In this document: in pieces, positions 52,376 through 60,082 of the stretch
How positions within the stretch are numbered: position 1 is the stretch's first letter
Layout: the number at the start of each line of letters is the position of its first letter
Made by a program: the position numbers and the translations under genes
The notes under the pieces: generated by a model
What the model was told of the DNA's origin: nothing
Seen by the model: the letters and a program-made list of their open reading frames with translations, nothing else
Databases searched by the model: none
Origin: Verrucomicrobiia bacterium
GTDB lineage: Bacteria > Verrucomicrobiota > Verrucomicrobiia > Verrucomicrobiales > DEV007
Reading direction: 5' to 3'
Assembly (NCBI GenBank): GCA_030427505.1
Contig: JAUICH010000031.1
Coordinates: 1 to 60,082 of the forward strand
Length of the DNA: 60,082 bases

Positions 52376-52841
52376 CCTGACCTTTACCCACAAGTCACAT
52401 AGGCGCGATGGTACCGGTTCCGCTTTTTAAGAAGCCTTCCTCAATCTCATCGCGAACGGGGACGCGCAGCGTCTTTGGACTGCGGTGATCTGAATCACCG
52501 CTTTGGGGTGGGAGCCGGAGGCGTGGCGGGAAAGGTTTGGCGAACGCGATTCTATCTAACATCCCCTTATGCCCGATAGTTTCTGGCCAAGTTCATGCCA
52601 GTCCAGTATGTCCTGCTACGGGAGACAAAGCCTCCCGGCGAATGGGGTAAAGAGTCACGGATCAGAGAAAACGGACGCTTCTTACCCCCGCCGCGCCTCC
52701 GGCTACCTGCCGCAAAGCGCCGATTCTGATCGGCGCACTCCAAAGAAGCTGCGCTTCCCAGGAAGATCCGGGATTCAGCGGACATTCTCGACTCAAAAAA
52801 ACTTACTATACAAGTTATGTGGCTTATGGGTAAAGATCAGG
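52376..52841 (-). repeat. MITE-like element, copy C, 466 bp, with 6-bp target duplication
   Basis: Begins CCTGACCTTTACCCACAAGT and ends GGGTAAAGATCAGG. AAGGAT stands immediately on both sides (52370-52375 and 52842-52847). The flanks together rebuild a REP unit (aaagcggcg-AAGGAT-cgccgcactccaaagaag). The middle holds a second REP-like core in each orientation, so this copy is longer than A, B and D. Confidence 0.85.
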
Positions 52842-53192
52842 AAGGATCGCCGCACTCCAAAGAAGCTGCGCCTCAGTACCGAGATTGGAGTCACGGTGAG
52901 GTGATTCGCCGAATGCACCCAGAAATCGATCGCGTTCCACCTACCGGCAGCGCCCGCAAAGGTGGTCCCCGACCTCCGGGGTCCGAGCCGGGCTGGCAGA
53001 GAACTCGGGAACCGGGCATTCGAAGCTTATCCGGCAGCACCGTTTTCTTCCACACCGATCCCCCACCGGAGGAAACTGGAATCCACCCCTGGCTTCCCTA
53101 ACCGCCCCACAAAGAGACCGTAAACGTCACCCGGCGAACGCGACCGGAGATCTATCGCATTCCACCTTCCAGGATCTAGCGTCCCCTTCCAT

Positions 53193-53246
53193 GACTGAAG
53201 CGAAGCTTCTTTGGACCTGCCCGTCCGGCTCGGACCGGAGATCCTT
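53193..53246 (+). repeat. REP half-unit abutting MITE copy D
   Basis: actgaagcgaagcttctttg with stem ccgtccggctcggacc and the terminal ATCCTT (53241-53246) that is duplicated on the far side of the element. Confidence 0.8.
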
Positions 53247-53516
53247 CCTGATCTTCACCCGCAAGTCTCATAACTCCACAAGTAAGCTCTATCCCTGCCG
53301 AAGTGGTCCGCAAGATCCCAGGTCGTCCGGGGAAGCGAAGCTTCTCTAGAGTGCGCCGAATCTTCTTTCGGCGCTCTGAGGTGGGTAGCCGGAGGCGCGG
53401 CGGGGGAAAAGCCGTTCGCTTTCTCTCCAATCCGTTCCCATCACCCCTTCTCACGGCCCTTTCAGTCTCCAAAGATGCCGGACGAGACCTATTGTGACTT
53501 GTGGGTAAAGATCAGG
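53247..53516 (+). repeat. MITE-like element, copy D, 270 bp, with 6-bp target duplication
   Basis: CCTGATCTTCACCCGCAAGT at the left, ACTTGTGGGTAAAGATCAGG at the right, flanked by ATCCTT on both sides (53241-53246, 53517-53522). The right flank continues CGCCGCTTTGGGAT, the second half of the REP unit. Noncoding. Confidence 0.87.
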
Positions 53517-53731
53517 ATCCTTCGCCGCTTTGGGATCGCGGCTTCGCCTAACTTATCGGCTGGCCCGTCTGCCTTGGTGCGCCGTCGAACCAAGTTGCCC
53601 TCTCGTTCTTACCTCGCGCAAGTACGCTTTCTTTTTCTCATAGCCTTGCTCGCGGTTTCGGCTGACGCCAAGTTCCAACACCATCTTGGCTTCGCAGCTG
53701 CAACTCCACTCTCACGCGTCAATCGCCAGCG

Positions 53732-53793
53732 AAAGCGGCGAAGAATCGCCGGTCTGAGCCGGACAAGCGGGTCCAAAGTGAACGCGCCTCAGT
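53732..53793 (-). repeat. REP unit with enlarged loop
   Basis: aaagcggcgaagaatcgccg, then ggtctgagccggacaagcgg and a worn end gcctcagt. Nothing else is recognised from 53523 to 53950; together with the elements before it, 51780-53950 is gene-free. Confidence 0.65.
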
Positions 53794-53950
53794 ACCGAGA
53801 TTAGGGTCACGTTGGGGCGATTCGCCGAACGCGCCCGGAGATCGATCGCGTTCCACCTTTCAGGCGAACGTCGCCCCAGGGCACGAACCCGGGCCCACAG
53901 CCTCCAGTGCCCCGGAATTTTTGCCCGGGGCACTCTCAGGCCTGCGATCG

Positions 53951-55660
53951 TCAGCTCAGCGGCTCCAGGGTGTCCTGGTCTGTCAGCCCCAGGGATGCGC
54001 GGAACTCGTCCAAGTTCCGGTAGACTCTTTCCCCGTTTACCCAGACCACCTCGGCCTCCTGGCCCGGTTTGAGAATCAGTGCCGCTTGCTTGAAAGACTC
54101 GCGTTCCACCTTCGTGGCCGCATTCTTGAGCTCCAGCTCGGCGATGCCGGTCGTCAGTTCGGCGATTCTCTGGGTCTTTTCCTTGGCCTCCTCGTGGTAA
54201 CGGGAAGCCAGTTCCGCCTGCACCTTGAGAATCCCCTCCAAGTGCCCGCGATGTTGTGTATTCACTTCGGGAGTCCCGTCGTACTCCAGGTAGACCTTAT
54301 CGTAGTTCCGTTGGTGGCCCAGCTGGTTACTGGTGGCCTGAGAAATCTGGGCACGCAGGTTGGCGATCTCCGCTCTTTTCGCGTCGATGGCCGCGCTGTA
54401 CTCTCCCTGCTCGGGATTCGGCACCAGCACCTTGCGGGTAACCTGGAAGCTCATACGGTCATATGCCACCTCCATGGCTCTGGCGGAGGGGGCCGTTTCC
54501 TGCTCGCCCTTCTTTTCGGGCGACGCGTGGGTCAGGCCCGCCCGGGAAGGCACTGCCTTCTCGAGTTTCAGCTCGCCCTTTTTCTTTGCCACGGTCTCTG
54601 CCGAAACAGTGGCCTGGATGGTCAGGGTGTTCTTACCGGGATCCAAGAAGGCGGCCGCCTCCGCCACCTGCAGGATCACCTTGTCCCCGCTCCGGCTGCC
54701 CAGGGAAAAGTCGAACCGCAGCTGATCCGTCACATCCTGGGAGACCAGGGGCGACTGACTGACCGACTCGTTGATCAGATTGGCCAGCAGGCGGTCCAGG
54801 TGGGAAGGAAGTCCCTCCACGTCAATCCGTGTCACCCGGGCCACGAGTTCCACCACCTGGTGGCCGCCCCGGTGGACCAGCTTCGGAACCATCTCCATCT
54901 GGCAGTGCTGCAAGTGCAGGCTGTGGTCGCGCAGCAGGTGGTAGCGCACCTTGCTGTCCACCACATCCGCCACGAGGATCTTCCGTTCCGGGTCGATCTT
55001 CAGGGTCGCGAGCCCCATCAGGAAATGATCATCCGGCCCGCTTCCCAGCGGATACATTTCGCCCTGGACATGCTCCAGCACGCGGTTCTGCATGCCCACC
55101 GAGATTTCCATCTCCGCGTCGGCGTCGCTCAGCCGGTGAACTGGCTGAGCCGGGAAACCGTCCGGCCATCCGTCATCCACGAAAGAGTGCGCGTAGATGA
55201 ATTCCAGCCAGTCCAGGATGGCGTCCGAGGTCACCCGGTAGACCTTCACGGCTTTCTCCAGGTCATCCAGCCTCTGGTCGTCAAAGACGTCCTGCTCGCT
55301 GAGCACCGTCACCGTTTTCTCCAGGAGCGCGTCGCGGTATTGCTTTTCATAGTTCAGGCGCTCCGTCACCGCTTCGTGAACGTCCGCGCGCCGGTTCATC
55401 GCTTCTTCTCCGATGAGCTCCCGGATGGCCCGCGGGGAGTTTCCGTCCGGCGCCTGGCTCGCAAGATGCATGAGCCGGTTCACCTGGTCCTGGCGCTCGG
55501 CGATTTCTTTCTCCAGCCGGTTCACCACCTCCTGGGGGTGCAGCTCTTTGGGCAACAGCTTTTCCACTCTCTCCCTCGGGTCGAGCGAGGGCAACGCATT
55601 CAGGGTCCCGGAAATGGGGAAGATCACAGTCAGTACCAACAGGAACAGGATTCTTTTCAT
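53951..55660 (-). CDS. Large exported protein with C-terminal coiled coil, unknown function
   Basis: 569 residues from MKRILFLLVLTVIFPISG, a clear signal peptide; upstream codons to 55912 lie in noncoding DNA. The middle is a mixed alpha/beta region with VARVTRIDVEGLPSHLDRLLANLINES and RFDFSLGSRSGDKVILQVAEAAAFLDPGKNTLTIQATVS. The C-terminal third is helical coiled coil (IDAKRAEIANLRAQISQATS, GILKVQAELASRYHEEAKEKTQRIAELTTG), ending in VNGERVYRNLDEFRASLG. No family recognised. It is divergent from the PSD1 gene and shares its promoter region. Confidence 0.85.
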   Translation of the reverse strand: MKRILFLLVLTVIFPISGTLNALPSLDPRERVEKLLPKELHPQEVVNRLEKEIAERQDQVNRLMHLASQAPDGNSPRAIRELIGEEAMNRRADVHEAVTERLNYEKQYRDALLEKTVTVLSEQDVFDDQRLDDLEKAVKVYRVTSDAILDWLEFIYAHSFVDDGWPDGFPAQPVHRLSDADAEMEISVGMQNRVLEHVQGEMYPLGSGPDDHFLMGLATLKIDPERKILVADVVDSKVRYHLLRDHSLHLQHCQMEMVPKLVHRGGHQVVELVARVTRIDVEGLPSHLDRLLANLINESVSQSPLVSQDVTDQLRFDFSLGSRSGDKVILQVAEAAAFLDPGKNTLTIQATVSAETVAKKKGELKLEKAVPSRAGLTHASPEKKGEQETAPSARAMEVAYDRMSFQVTRKVLVPNPEQGEYSAAIDAKRAEIANLRAQISQATSNQLGHQRNYDKVYLEYDGTPEVNTQHRGHLEGILKVQAELASRYHEEAKEKTQRIAELTTGIAELELKNAATKVERESFKQAALILKPGQEAEVVWVNGERVYRNLDEFRASLGLTDQDTLEPLS

Positions 55661-56172
55661 GTAGGGTAGATCGTTGTTAGTGCCAACAAGGGCATTGACG
55701 GTTGTGACGGACGGAGACGGAATCTTATTCGAAAAAACTACTTCCGTTCCTCTCCCGCCATCCACTACCACCGAGATAAAGACCCAAGCTAAGAAGATAT
55801 TTCTTCTGTGGCGGCACGCGCCTGCCTCTCTATGCGAAGGAAGAATCCCGGCCCGTTCACTCTCCTCTTTGAGAGCGATCCCGCAGCTGCCTTCGCTAAG
55901 CTTTGCCTTCACGCCGGGCGGCTATCTCCGGCTCCGCCTCCGATTCGCATCAGGCCCGAAGCCCCCCTAACATCCCCATAACCCCCTGACGCTGCGTCGC
56001 TTAGACCTCTCAAAAAAGCGCCAAAAGGGGCCCGAAAATTTGAGCGGGGCGGCCCTCTTTCTGTCAAAGAACCGGACGGGTGACTCCCTCTTTCCGGCCA
56101 ATCCCGGTGTTTTCATCGGGCATTGCCATGCGTAGAGGACTGACCCTGAACTGGTTACGAAAAACCCCTTTC
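55661..56172. other. Divergent promoter region
   Basis: About 510 bases between two outward-facing genes. Several ORFs overlap here but none has protein character. In-frame starts of the plus-strand gene at 56080 and 56128 fall in the end of this region. Confidence 0.4.
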
Positions 56173-59088
56173 ATGGCCCGAACCCCTATTACTCCCTGGT
56201 GGCTGGTGCTCTGTTTCGCCTTGGCGGGCGCCGGTGTAGGCTCTTTTCCGGCCCGGATGTTGGCCAGTGAAGCGGCCCCGAAAGCCGCGCCCGAAGCTCC
56301 CAACAACGCCAACGTAACAGCAATCGCAAGCGCAAGCGCTTCCGCCCCAGCCTCCGACCCTTCCACCAATCCCAGCACCCCCGCCGCCAACTCCCCGGCC
56401 GCGGCGTCTCCGGCCTACACCCCCAACGTCGCGCCCGGCGCGGCGCTGCACTACGAGAAAGACATCCGGCCCCTCTTGAAAACCCACTGCTTCCACTGCC
56501 ATGGGGAAGAGCGGGAACTGAAGGGCGGGCTGGACCTGCGGCTGCGGCGGCTCATGGTGGCGGGCGGAAAAAGCGGGCCCGCGCTGGCGCCCGGATCGCG
56601 GGACGGCAGCCACCTCTTCGAGCTGATCTCCACGGGAGAGATGCCGCCGGAGGACAGCCAGGCGCTGACGCCGGAGGAAATCGCGCTCATCGGGAAATGG
56701 ATCGATGCCGGGGCGCCGACCGCCCGGCCGGAGCCGGAGGACCTGGGGAACGGCGGCCTCCTCATCACGGAAGAAGAACGCTCCCACTGGTCCTTCCGCC
56801 CCATCCAGCGGCCCGCCATCCCCATTATCACAGCATCCCCGGCAGGCCCGTCCGGTGAAAAGGGCGAATCGAAAGAAAACCCTGACACTGCCACCAACAG
56901 CGCGGCTTCCCCGGCGGCCGCCCCGGCCTCCTTCAATCCCATCGACGCCTTCCTCCTGGCAAAGCTCCAAGAAAAGGGCCTCGGCTATTCGCCGCGCGCG
57001 GACAAGATCACCCTCATCCGCCGCGCGTATTTTGACCTCACCGGCCTGCCGCCGTCGCCGGAGGACGTGCGCGACTTCCTGGCGGACGAATCGCCCATGG
57101 CCTGGGAGCGCCTCATCGACCGCCTGCTCGCCTCCCCGCACTATGGCGAGCGCTGGGGCCGCCACTGGCTGGACGTGGCGGGCTACGCGGACTCCGAAGG
57201 CTACAACGACAAAGACGCCGACCGCCCCGACGCCTGGGCCTATCGCGACTACGTCATCCGCGCCCTGAACGCGGACATGCCCTGGGACCGTTTCATCGTG
57301 GAGCAGCTCGCGGGCGACGAACTGGCCGGCGCCACCGCCGCCGGCGCGCAGGCCCTAACCAAAGACCCCGCCAAGCTGGACCTCCTCACCGCCACCGGCT
57401 TTCTCCGCATGGCGCCGGACGGCACCGGCTCCAGCCCCGCGGACCTGGAGGACGCGAAGAACCAGGTCATCACCGAGACGGTAAAGATCGTCTCCTCCTC
57501 CCTGCTCGGCATGACCATCGGCTGCGCGGAGTGCCACTACCACCGCTTCGACCCCATCCCGCAGGAGGACTTCTACCGGCTGCGCGCCGTCTTCGCGCCC
57601 GTTTACGACACGGAATTCTGGCGGAAGCCCAGCGCCCGCCGCCTCTCCCTCATTTCTGACGCGGATGCTAAGACCTCCGCCGAGATCGAGGCGGAGGCGA
57701 AGAAGGTGGACGCCGAATACATCGCCGAAATGATGCGCGTCGTCGGCATCATCTTCGAGCGCGAGCTGGAGCGCGTCCCCGAGGACAAGCGCGAGTTCGC
57801 CCGCACCGCCTACGAGACCGATGCCAAGGAACGCACGCCGGAGCAGGTCAAGTTCCTGACCGAGGAATACCCCGCCGTGAACGTCCAGCGCACCACCCTG
57901 CACCTCTTCCTGGCGAACTACGAAGACGGCGACGAGCTGAAGAAAGACTACGAAGCCCTCCTGAAAAAGGCCCAGGGCATCCGCGCGAAAAAGCCCCAGC
58001 CCGACTACGTGCGCATCGCCACCGAAGACACCGGGAAAATCCCGGTAACGCATGTGTTCTACCGGGGCGACCACACCTCTCCGGAGGAAGCCGCCGTGCC
58101 GCCCGGCGGCCTGACCGTGCTGAGCCAGCTGCGGCCTAACACCTTTCCAGAAAACGACCCCACCCTGCCCACCACCGGCCGCCGCCTGGCCTACGCCCGC
58201 TACCTGACCAGCGGCCACCACCCCCTGACCGCCCGCGTCCTGGTGAACCGCTTCTGGCTCCTGCACTTCGGCAAGGGCCTCGTGAATACCCCCGGCGACT
58301 TCGGCGCCCAGGGCGAGCGCCCCTCCCACCCGGAGCTGCTGGACTACCTGGCCTCCAGCTTCATGGACGGCGGCTGGCGCCTGAAACCGCTCCAGCGGCT
58401 TATCATGACCAGTCAGGCCTACCAGCAGAGCTCCCGCCGCCACGACCGGGGCGACGCCATCGACGCGGACGCCCGCCTGCTCTGGCGCATGCCCGTCCGC
58501 CGCCTGGAGGCGGAGACCGTGCGCGACGCCGTCCTGGCCGTCAGCGGTACCCTGAACGATCAGCCCTACGGCGCGCCCGTGCCCGTCAGCGCGAATGACG
58601 ACGGCCTCTTCGAAGTGGCCGGCGGCAAACCCTCCGCCGATCTCCACGAGCTGCGCCGCTCCGTTTACGTGGAAATGAAACGCACCGAGCCCGTCTCCCT
58701 GCTGGAAGTCTTCGACGCCCCGCGGATGGAGCCAAACTGCGAGCGCCGCCAGTCTTCCACCGTCACCACCCAGGCCCTGTCCATGATGAATGGCGACTTC
58801 GTCCTGGAGCAGTCCCGCCACTTTGCCCAGCGCGTCCTGGACGAGTCCGGCGCCGGAGCCGGCGCCGCCCTCCTGGCCCGCACCGCCTGGCGCCTCGCCT
58901 ACGGCGCCCCGCCCAGCGCCGATCAGGAGGTGGAGCTAACCCTCTACCTCGCCGAGCAGACCCAGCTCTACAAATACAGCCCGCCCCCCGCCGAGAAAGG
59001 CCAGAAACTCCAGGAACCCCAGCAGCTCGCCCTCGCCACCCTCTGCCAGGTCCTCCTCGGCGCGAACCAGTTTTTGTATGTGGATTGA
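56173..59088 (+). CDS. PSD1-type protein: PSCyt1-DUF1549-DUF1553
   Basis: 971 residues from MARTPITPWWLVLCFALAGA, chosen because it begins a standard signal peptide; ATG 56128 is the main alternative. An Ala/Ser/Pro-rich linker follows. CFHCH (Cys106-x-x-Cys109-His110) is the heme-binding motif of the PSCyt1 domain. DUF1549 is seen as NPIDAFLLAKLQEKGLGYSP, YFDLTGLPPSPEDVRDFLAD and GERWGRHWLDVAGYADSEG. DUF1553 is seen as NRFWLLHFGKGLVNTPGDFG, HPELLDYLASSFMDGGW and RRLEAETVRDAVL. This exported family is nearly confined to Planctomycetota and Verrucomicrobiota and is usually followed by a DUF1501 gene. None follows here. Confidence 0.93.
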   Translation: MARTPITPWWLVLCFALAGAGVGSFPARMLASEAAPKAAPEAPNNANVTAIASASASAPASDPSTNPSTPAANSPAAASPAYTPNVAPGAALHYEKDIRPLLKTHCFHCHGEERELKGGLDLRLRRLMVAGGKSGPALAPGSRDGSHLFELISTGEMPPEDSQALTPEEIALIGKWIDAGAPTARPEPEDLGNGGLLITEEERSHWSFRPIQRPAIPIITASPAGPSGEKGESKENPDTATNSAASPAAAPASFNPIDAFLLAKLQEKGLGYSPRADKITLIRRAYFDLTGLPPSPEDVRDFLADESPMAWERLIDRLLASPHYGERWGRHWLDVAGYADSEGYNDKDADRPDAWAYRDYVIRALNADMPWDRFIVEQLAGDELAGATAAGAQALTKDPAKLDLLTATGFLRMAPDGTGSSPADLEDAKNQVITETVKIVSSSLLGMTIGCAECHYHRFDPIPQEDFYRLRAVFAPVYDTEFWRKPSARRLSLISDADAKTSAEIEAEAKKVDAEYIAEMMRVVGIIFERELERVPEDKREFARTAYETDAKERTPEQVKFLTEEYPAVNVQRTTLHLFLANYEDGDELKKDYEALLKKAQGIRAKKPQPDYVRIATEDTGKIPVTHVFYRGDHTSPEEAAVPPGGLTVLSQLRPNTFPENDPTLPTTGRRLAYARYLTSGHHPLTARVLVNRFWLLHFGKGLVNTPGDFGAQGERPSHPELLDYLASSFMDGGWRLKPLQRLIMTSQAYQQSSRRHDRGDAIDADARLLWRMPVRRLEAETVRDAVLAVSGTLNDQPYGAPVPVSANDDGLFEVAGGKPSADLHELRRSVYVEMKRTEPVSLLEVFDAPRMEPNCERRQSSTVTTQALSMMNGDFVLEQSRHFAQRVLDESGAGAGAALLARTAWRLAYGAPPSADQEVELTLYLAEQTQLYKYSPPPAEKGQKLQEPQQLALATLCQVLLGANQFLYVD

Positions 59089-59127
59089 TGGGGATAGGGA
59101 GCCAGTAGCAGACAGTTAGTTTTTTTG

Positions 59128-59454
59128 TTAGTGTTGGTATGGTTTGATGAATGAATGATTGAATAAAGGGCCGGAGATTTGGAATGGTGCCACATTGAAA
59201 AATCCAGGAATGGAAAAGACCGAAAGACAAATCCTGACAAGAGCACCAAGCAGCCCCGGACAAACGCCAAACACCACGCCACCACCAGAAGCGCCCTGCG
59301 TAGAACCTCTCTTACCCTTTCCCTTCGCAAAAGCGATCGCGCCATCAATCAGGATGACCAACAGCCGGACAGAACCCAGCGCCAGCAACGCCAAAAAGGT
59401 CAAAAGGGCCAGCAGTCTCACCCTCTTGGGACCAGCCGTCCCTTCAGCACGCAA
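59128..59454 (-). CDS. Doubtful small membrane protein
   Basis: 108 codons from MRAEGTAGPKRVRLLALL. Two hydrophobic segments (LLALLTFLALLALGSVRLLVIL and GVVFGVCPGLLGALVRICL) separated by a basic Gly-rich loop could make a two-pass protein. Against it: the start lies beside low-complexity repeats, and no homologue comes to mind. Confidence 0.35.
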   Translation of the reverse strand: MRAEGTAGPKRVRLLALLTFLALLALGSVRLLVILIDGAIAFAKGKGKRGSTQGASGGGVVFGVCPGLLGALVRICLSVFSIPGFFNVAPFQISGPLFNHSFIKPYQH

Positions 59455-59479
59455 CGCTCACCATAGCGTCCCCTCATCC

Positions 59480-59745
59480 CAGACCGCCCCACTCTCCCCG
59501 GCCTGGAAAGCTCCGTTCTCCCCGGCATGGAAAGCTCCGCTCTCTCAGGCCTGGAAAGCCCCGCGCTCCCCGGCCTGGAACGCCCCGCTCTCTCAGGCAT
59601 GGAACGCCCCGCGCTCCCCTTCCCAGACCGCCTGTCTCCCCCCGGCCTGGAACGCCACGTTCTCTCAGGCCTGGAAGGCCCATCTCTCCCCTTCCAAGAC
59701 CGCCCCACTCTCCCCGGCCTGGAAGGCCGGCCGCACAAAGCGAAG
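59480..59745. repeat. Low-complexity repeat of CCGGCCTGGAA-type units
   Basis: About ten imperfect copies of a unit of some 30 bases around ggcctggaa and ctctcaggc. Both strands give open repetitive frames (ERPALPGLE and PERAGRSRPG types), which argues against coding. Confidence 0.8.
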
Positions 59746-59990
59746 GCCTTCAGGCCTGGTACTCTCACGCAAAGTTTGTAGCGGGCTGGAAGCCCGCTCG
59801 CGGACGACCTTCGCTCTCCTGCCTTCGCCTTTGTATTCGTATTCGGCCCCGGCTCCTTCGCGGACACCCCTTTCTTCCTCGACACCCTCGCCAACATTCA
59901 CGACTCCCGCACCCTCGCGAGCGGGCCTCCAGCCCGCAACCCTATCGCTCGCCGAATTTCCAGGCCTGAAGGCCTTTCATGAGAAGGCAG
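59745..59990. repeat. Palindromic intergenic repeat cluster
   Basis: gcgggctggaagcccgc near 59782 and gcgggcctccagcccgc near 59920, with aaggccttcaggcctg and its inverse at the outer ends, making a large nested inverted repeat. No gene seen to the window end. Confidence 0.75.
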
Positions 59991-60082
59991 TCAAAAAGAA
60001 AATCAAAAATTCATTTTTGGTAAATCCAAAGAGCCAGGCGTGGATTGAGGTTTAAGGATGGGGTCATGACCAGAACAACGGA

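Noticed and set aside
53921-55669. 582-codon plus-strand frame over the exported coiled-coil gene
   Set aside because: The minus strand has a signal peptide and coiled coil; the plus frame starts in repeat DNA and has a shadow composition.
57355-58821. 488-codon frame antisense to the PSD1 protein
   Set aside because: DUF1549/DUF1553 motifs prove the plus strand.
59480-60055. Plus-strand protein of PALPGLE repeats
   Set aside because: Both strands are open and repetitive over the same DNA, with no signal or domain.

Overview
The window looks like chromosomal DNA of a high-GC member of the Planctomycetota-Verrucomicrobiota group, most likely Verrucomicrobiota. The evidence is two exported formylglycine sulfatases, a large PSCyt1-DUF1549-DUF1553 protein, and dense families of palindromic intergenic repeats. 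A class I type III secretion chaperone with a neighbouring effector-like gene hints at a host-associated or predatory lifestyle. No rRNA or tRNA gene and no CRISPR array was seen.

Region 1 (about 0.2-24.3 kb, all minus strand) is the striking part. It holds 26 consecutive paralogues of one small single-pass membrane protein, which I do not recognise as a named family. Each has a short charged cytoplasmic head, one membrane helix ending in a juxtamembrane motif close to AYYxSYVWWGR, a variable linker, a helix like LYxxWxPLRxWExxRxRxR, and a beta-rich outer domain with SGxWxxxDGR and DFPxxxFxGxW and often a final FRRV. Members 2-6 are chained by 4-base ATGA overlaps whose ribosome-binding site lies in the tail of the upstream gene. 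The array is interrupted by an AlgX/AlgJ-like SGNH O-acetyltransferase-type gene (4.6-6.07 kb) and by a lower-GC cassette of an RHH-like regulator, an unknown protein and a PIN-domain protein (6.1-7.98 kb).

Region 2 (24.3-35.1 kb) holds a lamin-tail-domain secreted protein, a decayed gene, a DUF4062-TM-TPR protein with nine 51-residue repeats, a sulfatase, a REP-associated tyrosine transposase with its palindromes, an AIM24-family protein, a small aegerolysin/ET79-like protein and a conserved hypothetical protein.

Region 3 (35.4-49.3 kb) is defence-flavoured accessory DNA: a DUF4062-NACHT-HEAT STAND NTPase whose C-terminal part has much lower GC, a GIY-YIG-like protein, a second sulfatase, a propeller glycosidase-like protein, and a three-gene operon ending in a KGGVGR-type ParA-like ATPase fused to TPRs.

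Region 4 (49.6-60 kb) has the CesT-like chaperone and putative effector with a clear terminator, a 2-kb pile of nested repeats (a MITE-like element inserted in REP palindromes with 6-bp target duplications), a long exported coiled-coil protein, and the PSD1-type cytochrome protein, ending in low-complexity repeats.

How it works together: the array behaves as a co-transcribed, tandemly amplified envelope protein family, and the AlgX-like neighbour makes a link to envelope polysaccharide plausible but unproven. The rest is exported polysaccharide degradation (sulfatases, glycosidase, PSD1) mixed with conflict systems and transposable repeats.
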